Below, piece after piece: positions 1 through 6,458 of a DNA stretch of 64,000 nt; positions within the stretch are counted from its first letter, which is position 1, and each line of letters opens with the position of its first letter. The DNA is taken from assembly GCA_002792535.1 (NCBI GenBank), contig PFOM01000004.1, forward strand, positions 1 through 64,000, read 5' to 3'. The position numbers were made by a program, and so were the translations under genes. The notes under the pieces were generated by a model. That model was given only the letters and a program-made list of their open reading frames with translations, did no database searches and had not been told where the DNA came from. This DNA comes from Candidatus Peregrinibacteria bacterium CG_4_10_14_0_2_um_filter_38_24. Its GTDB lineage: Bacteria; Patescibacteriota; Gracilibacteria; UBA1369; LOWO2-01-FULL-3.

Positions 1-79
1 ATGATCTGTACCCTAAAAAGTAGACACGGGTATAGTTTTCTTTTGTTAGAATGAGTTAGTAATCAATTAACAAAAGAAT

Positions 80-526
80 ATGAGAACAATATTTTCAAGC
101 GAGCAAATCGCTAAGTTAGAACAAAACCCATGTGTTTTTAGATGTAGTCAAAGATTTATACATTACACCTATGAATTCAAAAAACGAGCTTTGGATTTGT
201 ATTTCCAGGGAATCAATCCGGACGAGATTTGGAAACAAGCCGGTTTTGATATTGGCATGTGGAAAAAAGGCTATTGCAGGTATACGCTCAAAGACTGGAG
301 GAGAATGGTCAAAAAAGGAGGTCTGGAAAGCTTGACCAAACCACCAGGAGTTCAGGCAGATGGCGGATACAAAAGAGCCAGATCACCCGAAACTGATAGA
401 GTTAGGCGGCTTGAGCTTCAGGTTAAATATCTTGAAAAAGAAAATGGTTTTTTAGCCAAACTCCGGGCCAAAAGAGCGGAGTCAAACTCAGGTCGCGGGA
501 CAAATACAGGCTTATCAGAGAGTTAA
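80..526 (+). CDS. IS3-family transposase OrfA
   Basis: First ORF of the insertion sequence, 148 aa. Residues about 30-75 form a helix-turn-helix region rich in basic and aromatic residues, as expected for binding the terminal repeats. A predicted coiled-coil segment (about residues 103-125, rich in E, K and L) precedes the point where the frame shifts into orfB. A T TTT TTA slippery heptamer lies in this frame at 448-454. The natural 148-aa product would be the DNA-binding regulator or competitor of the OrfAB transposase, by analogy with characterised IS3 members. The ATG at 80 lies 78 bases inside the left end. Confidence 0.88.
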   Translation: MRTIFSSEQIAKLEQNPCVFRCSQRFIHYTYEFKKRALDLYFQGINPDEIWKQAGFDIGMWKKGYCRYTLKDWRRMVKKGGLESLTKPPGVQADGGYKRARSPETDRVRRLELQVKYLEKENGFLAKLRAKRAESNSGRGTNTGLSES

Positions 527-1341
527 AAGATGATGTCAATATCCTTTGTGGACTGGCGGGTGCTTCCAGAGCCGGATACTACAAATGGCTGAAGTTTGCA
601 GACAAACCGGACAAAGATCATTCTGATTACCTCGCAGTCAAGAAAGTTTTTGATAGAGGAAAAGGCAAATACGGCTGGAGAAACATTAAAATGAGGCTGC
701 CGGATATGAATCACAAGAAGATACAGAGGATAATGAGAAAATATGAATTGATCACCATGGTGAGAAAAAAGAATCCATACAAACAGATGATGAAGAAGAG
801 CTTGGAGCACAGGATATTCCCCAACAAGCTACAAAGAGAATTCCATCAGATTTTGCCGCACAAGGTTTTCTGCACTGACATCACATACATTCCGTTTCTG
901 AGCCGCTTTGCCTATCTTTCCGTTATCAAAGATATTGCGAGTGGTGAAGTTGTGGCATGGAATCTCTCCCTATCTTTGGGGGTCGCTTTGGTTACAGAGA
1001 CTGTGAAAAACATACAGTTGGATTCGTATGAAAACGTCATGATTCACCCTGACCAAGGATTTCATTACACCAATCCAGCTTATATTGAGATCATCAAGAA
1101 ATTGAAGATGACCCAATCAATGTTCCGTAAGGCGAACTGTATAGATAATGCACCCATTGAATCCTTCTTCGGCCACATGAAAGACGAGCTTGATTACAAG
1201 TCCTGCCAATCTTTCAAACAATTGAGCTTGGCAATCGACGAATATATGAGATACTACAATCATGAAAGAAAACAGTGGATCAGAAACAAGATGACACCTG
1301 TTGTATACAGAGATCATCTTCTGGCCAAGGCCGAGGGTTAG
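448..1341 (+). CDS. IS3-family transposase OrfB (DDE, reached by -1 frameshift)
   Basis: Catalytic part of the transposase. The frame is open from 436, but no ATG, GTG or TTG occurs before the ATG at 691, while recognisable OrfB sequence (CGLAGASRAGYYKW) is encoded from about 540, ahead of that ATG. Translation therefore most likely enters by a -1 shift at TTTTTTA (448-454) from orfA. DDE residues are visible: D in CTDITYIPF, D in HPDQGFHY and E in NAPIESFFGHMKDE, followed by the usual YNHERKQW C-terminus. The product would be the OrfAB fusion that cuts and joins the element ends. It appears intact. Confidence 0.9.
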   Translation, partial: FFSQTPGQKSGVKLRSRDKYRLIRELKDDVNILCGLAGASRAGYYKWLKFADKPDKDHSDYLAVKKVFDRGKGKYGWRNIKMRLPDMNHKKIQRIMRKYELITMVRKKNPYKQMMKKSLEHRIFPNKLQREFHQILPHKVFCTDITYIPFLSRFAYLSVIKDIASGEVVAWNLSLSLGVALVTETVKNIQLDSYENVMIHPDQGFHYTNPAYIEIIKKLKMTQSMFRKANCIDNAPIESFFGHMKDELDYKSCQSFKQLSLAIDEYMRYYNHERKQWIRNKMTPVVYRDHLLAKAEG

Positions 1342-1378
1342 GGGGTTCTAAAGTGTCTACTGAAAGGGGTACGGATCA

Positions 1379-1759
1379 GATATAATTAAAGTTTGGGCTG
1401 GACGAACTAATGCTAAAAGATTTAGAGATAGTGCGTATAAATGTAAGAGATGGGTTGCTGTAGAAAAAGATAGAATTATTGGATTTGTGGAGCATGGTGA
1501 TGATGATGAATTGTGGGGTTTGTATGTGCATAAAAATTATGTTGGTAAGGGAATTGGAAGTCGTTTGCTTAACATCGCTGAAAAATCTCTTAAATCTCAA
1601 GGAGTTAAGGTTATTAAAATAAAATCAACCCTTACGGCTAGGAGGTTTTACGAGAAACATGGCTATAAAGTGGTAAAAAAAGTTTTGCATCCGGTTGAGG
1701 ATAAAAAGCTTAGGATTTATATAATGGCAAAGTTTACAAAGGGGATTGGACCCGAGTAG
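1379..1759 (+). pseudogene. GNAT acetyltransferase, 5' end removed by IS insertion
   Basis: C-terminal part of a GNAT-family N-acetyltransferase. The frame reads continuously from the insertion-sequence end (codons IIKVWAGRTNAKRF, then RWVAVEKDRIIGF) into the acetyl-CoA binding motif A, VHKNYVGKGIGSRLL, and a typical FYEKHGYKVV C-terminus. A shorter start exists at the ATG at 1487, but that would begin after the first core strands. Roughly 40 N-terminal residues expected for the family are missing, so the gene was probably inactivated by the insertion at 1378/1379. Its substrate cannot be told. It may still be transcribed from the element. Confidence 0.8.
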
Positions 1760-1830
1760 TCAGCTAATGCCTTGGTAAGAATTTCTTTAAAGGAGTATAT
1801 TAGGTATGTTAATTTGTTAATTTTATATAT

Positions 1831-2076
1831 ATGAATAAATTTGCAGGATTTCTTGGAGGAGAAGCGGCTGGATTTTTCCGTTTCTTTTTTCCGATGATGA
1901 TTCTTTTAGTTGTATGGAGTTTATTGTGGAAGGGATTGGCGCTTTGGCATGCTGGAAGAAAAGGACAACCATGGTGGTTTGTGATTTTGTTGGTAGTAAA
2001 TACTATGGGTATTCTTGAAATTATTTATCTTTTTGCTGTGCTTAAGATGAAGTTTTCAAAATTGTTTAAAAAATAA
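1831..2076 (+). CDS. DUF5652 small membrane protein
   Basis: 81-aa protein matching the DUF5652 pattern: a first hydrophobic helix (about residues 18-36) containing WSLLWKGLALWHA, a basic turn with GRKGQPWW, then a second helix (about 48-72) with LLVVNTMGILEIIYLF. This family is common in Patescibacteria and has no known function. Two membrane segments with a short basic loop suggest a hairpin in the cytoplasmic membrane. It stands alone between the interrupted acetyltransferase and the SDR gene, with an AT-rich leader and no visible Shine-Dalgarno sequence. Confidence 0.85.
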   Translation: MNKFAGFLGGEAAGFFRFFFPMMILLVVWSLLWKGLALWHAGRKGQPWWFVILLVVNTMGILEIIYLFAVLKMKFSKLFKK

Positions 2077-2103
2077 TTTGTTAATTTATTTACCTATTTT
2101 CAT

Positions 2104-2904
2104 ATGAAAAAAATAAATGAAGTATTAGATCTTTCAGCTAAAACTGCTGTTGTGACTGGTGGATCAAGAGGCATTGGTTTCGGGATTGCTTCTAGGCTTG
2201 CTGAGGCTGGGGCAAACGTTGTGATTGCGTCGATAAATGAAGAGGAAGTCATAAAAGCTGTGAAGACTATTACTGATAATGGATGGAGTGCAAAAGGATT
2301 GGTCGCAGATGTTTCAAAGGAAGAAGATGTTTTGAATATGCGAAAATTTGCTGTTGAAAATTTTGGTGGTGTTGATATTTTGGTTAACAATGCGGGAATA
2401 TTTCCTTCTATTCCGATTGCTAATATGACGATTGATGATTTTAAAAAAGTTATTTCTGTGAACTTGGAAGGTGTTTTTCTTTGTACAAAATATTTCAGTG
2501 AAGAAATGATCAAGAAGGGGAATGGAGGAAAAATTATTAATGTGACTTCTATTGATGCGCTTCATCCATCGTCTATCGGATTAGCTCATTATGATGCGTC
2601 AAAACATGGTGTTTGGGGGTTCACAAAAAATAGTGCACTTGAATTAGCGCCTCATAAAATTTGGGTTAATGCCGTCGCTCCCGGTGGAATCGCGACTCCT
2701 GGAGTTGCAGAGATGCAAGGAGGTGGTGCTGATACAACCGTCGATATGTCGAAATTTTTGGAAGTTTTCTTGAATAAAATTCCGATGCATCGGATGGGGG
2801 AACCGGATGATATTGCGAAAGTTGCTCTTTTCCTTGCGTCAGATATGTCGTCTTATATGACCGGTTCACAAATCGTTGTTGATGGAGGATTTTTGTTGAG
2901 TTGA
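2104..2904 (+). CDS. SDR-family NAD(P)-dependent oxidoreductase
   Basis: Classical short-chain dehydrogenase/reductase of 266 aa, close in layout to FabG and gluconate 5-dehydrogenase. Visible motifs are the Rossmann cofactor loop TGGSRGIG (residues 18-25), NNAG (95-98), catalytic Ser149 in NVTSID, the Tyr163-x3-Lys167 pair, and the C-terminal GSQIVVDGG. It reduces or oxidises a keto or hydroxy group using NAD(P)H; the substrate is not determined by these motifs. It is not beside fatty-acid genes, so a FabG role is only one option. Start chosen at ATG 2104, which gives the normal N-terminal spacing to the glycine loop. Confidence 0.88.
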   Translation: MKKINEVLDLSAKTAVVTGGSRGIGFGIASRLAEAGANVVIASINEEEVIKAVKTITDNGWSAKGLVADVSKEEDVLNMRKFAVENFGGVDILVNNAGIFPSIPIANMTIDDFKKVISVNLEGVFLCTKYFSEEMIKKGNGGKIINVTSIDALHPSSIGLAHYDASKHGVWGFTKNSALELAPHKIWVNAVAPGGIATPGVAEMQGGGADTTVDMSKFLEVFLNKIPMHRMGEPDDIAKVALFLASDMSSYMTGSQIVVDGGFLLS

Positions 2905-3062
2905 TAAAATCGTACTTATGGGTTTAACATTGGGGCGGTCTTTTCTGATTTCAAAGGAAATTATTGTTGATGAGAATATTCGATAAATCAGAGGAAAGAA
3001 CATTGCTGGATTGAAATAACTTTTTGATGTAGAATGGGTTTAAATTAAAAATTAATAGATAG

Positions 3063-4337
3063 ATGAAAATCGTTGTTATTATAATATTAACTCTGTTTAA
3101 CGGGTTTTTTTCGTTGGCTGAGATTGCGATTTTGTCTGTGAAGAGGCACAGGATGGAGCAAATGGCGGTGAAGGGAAATAAAAGGGCGCAGATGGTTTTG
3201 GAGTTATTGAAATATCCTGAAAGTTTTTTGTCTTCTGTTCAGGTGGGAATAACTTTGGTTGGAATAATCGCTGGTGCTTATGGTGGAGCGACTTTGACTC
3301 ATGATCTTGTTCCTTATGTCGAAAAGATTGAGCTTTTTGCTCCGTATGCGTATGGTGTATCTTTTGCGATAATTGTCACATTGATAACATATTTTTCGAT
3401 TGTTTTTGGGGAATTGATTCCCAAGACTATTGCGTTGAATTATTCGGAACAAATTGCGCTTTTGATGGCACCGTTTGTGAAATCTTTTTCAAGTTTGAGT
3501 TATCCTTTCGTGAAAGTTCTTTCATTCTCAACTACATTGATTTTAAAAGTTCTAAGCATTAGAAATAAAAAATTGGATGATCTTACGGAGGAGGAGCTTA
3601 AATATTTGCTTAAGACTGCGGGGAAACAAGGTGTCTTGGAAAAAGATGAAACGCAGATGCATCAAAATATATTTTTCTTTTCGGATCAAAAAGCAAAAAA
3701 TTTGCAAACAAATGCGAGTGATATTGAGTGGATTGATGTGAATGAAAAGATTGAAAATATTGAGAAAAAAATTAAGGATAGTCCTTATTCCAAATTCCCG
3801 GTATGTGATGGGGATTTGGATAAAATAAAAGGAATAATCACCTCCGAAGATTTTTTTGAAAGGAGAAATCAGAAGAGGTTTTCTCTAAAAAGAATTTTGA
3901 GTGAGCCGATTTTTGTGCCTGAAAATATGAATGCTTTTGATATTTTGAAGTTGTTTAAAAAACACAAACAATATATTGGGATTGTTATGGATGAATTTGG
4001 GGAGGTGGAGGGGATTATTACTCTTCATGATTTGACTGAGGCTATTGTAGGAGAGCTTCCCGAGGTTCAAAATGAGATTGATCCGGATATTGTTATGAGG
4101 GATGATTATTCGTTTTTTGTGGATGGAGGAATACAAATTCATCATCTTAATAAATCTCTTGGGGCTCAAGTTATTAATGAAAAGTCTCGTGATTATTTAA
4201 CTTTGGCTGGATTTATTTTGCATCATTTAAAAAGAGTTCCGAAAGAGGGTGAGAAGTTTGTTAACAATGGATTTGAGCTGGAAATTATTGATTTGGATGG
4301 AAGGAGGATTGATAAAGTCTTGGTGAAAAAGATTTGA
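3063..4337 (+). CDS. CNNM/CorC-HlyC family membrane protein
   Basis: 424-aa integral membrane protein with the CNNM (DUF21) transmembrane domain at about 1-185, containing GELIPKTIAL, a pair of CBS motifs at about 195-325 (YSKFPVCD and IGIVMDEFGEVEGIIT) and a CorC_HlyC transporter-associated domain at about 345-424 (DYLTLAGFILHHL). Homologues (CorC, MpfA, YtfL) are implicated in Mg2+ or Co2+ export or homeostasis; calling it a haemolysin is outdated. The stop codon and last 38 coding bases are duplicated immediately downstream (second copy 4338-4378), leaving the protein itself intact. Confidence 0.87.
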   Translation: MKIVVIIILTLFNGFFSLAEIAILSVKRHRMEQMAVKGNKRAQMVLELLKYPESFLSSVQVGITLVGIIAGAYGGATLTHDLVPYVEKIELFAPYAYGVSFAIIVTLITYFSIVFGELIPKTIALNYSEQIALLMAPFVKSFSSLSYPFVKVLSFSTTLILKVLSIRNKKLDDLTEEELKYLLKTAGKQGVLEKDETQMHQNIFFFSDQKAKNLQTNASDIEWIDVNEKIENIEKKIKDSPYSKFPVCDGDLDKIKGIITSEDFFERRNQKRFSLKRILSEPIFVPENMNAFDILKLFKKHKQYIGIVMDEFGEVEGIITLHDLTEAIVGELPEVQNEIDPDIVMRDDYSFFVDGGIQIHHLNKSLGAQVINEKSRDYLTLAGFILHHLKRVPKEGEKFVNNGFELEIIDLDGRRIDKVLVKKI

Positions 4338-4378
4338 ATGGAAGGAGGATTGATAAAGTCTTGGTGAAAAAGATTTGA
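4297..4378 (+). repeat. Perfect 41-bp tandem duplication spanning a stop codon
   Basis: Bases 4297-4337 and 4338-4378 are identical 41-bp units that include the last 12 codons and the TGA stop of the CNNM gene. The second unit is non-coding and lies just upstream of a TATAAT box at 4385-4390, so it supplies the spacer or -35 region of the next gene's promoter. Identity is complete, which indicates a recent duplication or an assembly artefact. Confidence 0.95.
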
Positions 4379-4390
4379 AGGATGTATAAT
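4361..4390 (+). promoter_or_regulatory. Putative sigma70-type promoter for the 4419 gene
   Basis: TATAAT at 4385-4390 with a weak TTGGTG at 4361-4366 and 18-bp spacing. Transcription would begin near 4397, which favours ATG 4419 over GTG 4395 as the start of the next gene. The -35 hexamer lies in the second copy of the 41-bp duplication. Confidence 0.45.
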
Positions 4391-4418
4391 TGCGGTGGTA
4401 AAAAATAAAAATTTAGAA

Positions 4419-5834
4419 ATGACCAAATTTGAAAAACCAAAAGTGGTTGAAGTGGATAAAAAGCTAGGTCCTTCTAAGGTAAAAGGGTCTGAAGAGGAGA
4501 AATTTGATATTGAGCAGGGGGTAAGGGGAGTGTTAAAAGGGCTTGAGGCTGGGCTTGGGAATAAGTTGATTACCGGTTTGGATACTGAGGAATATAACCG
4601 AGTTTTTTTTGGTGATTTGGTGGATTTTCAAGCGGATCCAAAGCGTTTTGCGAAAATGTCTTCGCGTTTTGTTGAGCATCTTGCTCGGGCTATGAAAGAG
4701 GCAAAAGAAGTGAAATCTCCTGTCAGTTATGAAGCTGAGTTTGTTAACATGGAGTTGAAGAATAGTGCAGGTCTTTTTGCTAGAATTACTCTTAAAAAGT
4801 TTTCTTCTGATGATGAAGAGTTTAAGGCTTTTGAAGAAGAAATTCAGAAAATATCCGTAGGTTATATTTTATTGAGTTCAAAGGCTCAGCTTGATATTGC
4901 AATTAAATTAAAGGAGAAATGGAACTTTAGTGGTGATGCGGAGCTTTTGCGAAAAATGATAATTATTAATATAAAAAGGTCCGGTGATCTTAAGTATATG
5001 CAAATGGCGGTGAAAGATCCGAAATTTATGGCGGAATATCAGAAACTTATTGAAAGTGGTGTGGATCCCGAAGAGGCTTTTGAAAAAGCTATGAAAAAAA
5101 GTTCGCTAAAATTACAGAAAAGTTTCAAAAAATATTCTAAACAATGGCAAAATTCTAGTGTTTCTGATGTTTTTTCTGAGAATACGGGAACAGTCGCCGG
5201 GGTAAAAGTTGAAGTGCCCTCCGGTGATGAGGTGAAGGCGGCTGTTGTGGCATATCAGCAAGAAGGTGTCCATATAGATATTCCATCTGGTGGTAATGTT
5301 GGCGTTGTGCATATCGGAAATGAAATTGAGAGAGATGCCGCAATATATTATGTTGATGGTTCTCCGAAACTTTTTGTTTATGATCGTAATGCTGATGAAG
5401 GAATTCGTGGGCCAATTGATTCGTCAAAAGCGAAGGAAGCGTTTTTTGAGATGAGTATTGATGATTATTTTAGTAAAAAATTTCGTGAATTTGCTACTTT
5501 TGATTCTGAAAAAGATCCGACAAAAGTGGCGGATAATAAATTGTTGAAGGTCGCTCATGCGTTTTTCCCCGATTCAGCATTGAATAAAATTGCGCTTGAT
5601 GTTGGGACTAAACAGCTTTTGGATAATTTTGCTTATCTTTGTGTTACTGTTGACGAGAAGTATTTGTCGATGAGTAAAAAAATTGATTTTTTTGATCGTA
5701 TCTCGAATGATCCATTGGCTTCGTATGCCGCTAAAAAGATTTTGTCGGAAAGGGATTTTGTAAAAGAACGAGGGAATTTGAGTGTTTTTGAGGGAGAATT
5801 GAAAGTAAAGAGGCCTCAGTTCTTTGAGGAGTGA
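4419..5834 (+). CDS. Conserved-looking hypothetical protein, soluble
   Basis: I do not recognise this 471-aa protein. It begins with about 45 charged residues, has no signal peptide or membrane segment, and then continues as mixed alpha/beta-looking sequence rich in K, E and D, including repeated FAKMSSRFVEH-like and KIDFFDRIS segments. A start at GTG 4395 would add eight residues; ATG 4419 is preferred because a TATAAT box lies at 4385-4390. Similar large lysine/glutamate-rich proteins of unknown role are common in Patescibacteria. The frame is long and uninterrupted and uses the same T-rich codons as its neighbours, so it is very likely a real gene. Confidence 0.75.
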   Translation: MTKFEKPKVVEVDKKLGPSKVKGSEEEKFDIEQGVRGVLKGLEAGLGNKLITGLDTEEYNRVFFGDLVDFQADPKRFAKMSSRFVEHLARAMKEAKEVKSPVSYEAEFVNMELKNSAGLFARITLKKFSSDDEEFKAFEEEIQKISVGYILLSSKAQLDIAIKLKEKWNFSGDAELLRKMIIINIKRSGDLKYMQMAVKDPKFMAEYQKLIESGVDPEEAFEKAMKKSSLKLQKSFKKYSKQWQNSSVSDVFSENTGTVAGVKVEVPSGDEVKAAVVAYQQEGVHIDIPSGGNVGVVHIGNEIERDAAIYYVDGSPKLFVYDRNADEGIRGPIDSSKAKEAFFEMSIDDYFSKKFREFATFDSEKDPTKVADNKLLKVAHAFFPDSALNKIALDVGTKQLLDNFAYLCVTVDEKYLSMSKKIDFFDRISNDPLASYAAKKILSERDFVKERGNLSVFEGELKVKRPQFFEE

Positions 5835-5841
5835 TGGTTTT

Positions 5842-5973
5842 ATGATCAATGAGCCTTGTCATTATCATAAGTCTGGATGGAGAATGTTACATCATGTGTC
5901 TTTTTGCCGATTTATGGGCTGTAAGAATTTTAAGAGAATGCTTGAAAAATATAATGAAGATAAAAAATGTTAG
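5842..5973 (+). CDS. Small Cys/His-rich protein (possible zinc-binding)
   Basis: 43-codon ORF (MINEPCHYHKSGW...) that ends by overlapping the start of the next gene in the arrangement ATGTTAG, so the two could be translationally coupled. It contains four cysteines and five histidines, with C-x-Y-H near the N-terminus, then HH, C-x5-C and a terminal Cys, suggestive of a small metal-binding fold. I know of no family match. Supporting points are the one-frame coding look and the coupling; the short length and lack of a recognisable ribosome site argue for caution. Confidence 0.45.
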   Translation: MINEPCHYHKSGWRMLHHVSFCRFMGCKNFKRMLEKYNEDKKC

Positions 5974-6458
5974 ATATTTATAAGTTTCTTGAAGATAATA
6001 AAATTGCATATCAGAGGTTTGATCATTCGGCTGTTTTTACTTGTGAGGAAGCTGATTTATTGGATATTGAAATTCCTGGAGTTAGTACGAAAAATCTTTT
6101 TTTGCGGGATAAAAATGGTAAGCGTCATTTTCTTGTTACGGTGGATAAAGATAAACAAGTGGATTTTGGAAAATTGAAAGAAATCCTTGAGGTCTCGAAG
6201 TTGAGTTTTGGTTCGCCTGAGCGTTTACAGAAGTATCTTGGTTTAACTCCCGGATCTGTTACTTTACTTGGAGTTATCAATGATTCTGATGGGGTTGTTG
6301 AAGTAATTATTGATGAAGAAATTTGGGGGCAAACTTTGCAATGTCATCCTTTGATAAATACTGCTTCACTTGCTATTGAGCATGAAGAAATAAAGAGGTT
6401 TTTGGATGCGGCACGACATTCTCCGAGGATTATTTCTATTTCTGCTAAAATTGTTTAA
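5967..6458 (+). CDS. Prolyl-tRNA editing deacylase (ProXp-ala / PrdX-YbaK family)
   Basis: 163-aa single-domain trans-editing enzyme that hydrolyses mischarged aminoacyl-tRNA, by family most likely Ala-tRNA(Pro). The signature order is present: DHSAVFTCEEA (residues 19-29), STKNLFLRDKNG (40-51) with the conserved lysine, SFGSPERL, LGLTPGSVTLLGVIND and HPLINTASLAI. Full length for the family. It starts inside the preceding small ORF and converges with the ATP-grasp/DUF1704 gene, overlapping that gene's stop by 4 bases. Confidence 0.9.
   Translation: MLDIYKFLEDNKIAYQRFDHSAVFTCEEADLLDIEIPGVSTKNLFLRDKNGKRHFLVTVDKDKQVDFGKLKEILEVSKLSFGSPERLQKYLGLTPGSVTLLGVINDSDGVVEVIIDEEIWGQTLQCHPLINTASLAIEHEEIKRFLDAARHSPRIISISAKIV

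Larger units (their letters stand above)
2..1378 (+). mobile_element. IS3-family (IS150-like) insertion sequence
   Basis: Complete insertion sequence of 1377 bp bounded by imperfect terminal inverted repeats. The left end begins TGATCTGTACCC and the right end, read on the minus strand, begins TGATCCGTACCC; about 20 of 26 terminal bases match, and the ends are the TG...CA typical of IS3-family elements. It carries orfA (80-526) and a frameshift-dependent orfB. Base and codon use (more C/G at third positions) differ from the T-rich neighbours, which fits a mobile element. The right end interrupts an acetyltransferase frame. The target duplication cannot be checked because only one base lies left of the element in this window. 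Confidence 0.93.
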
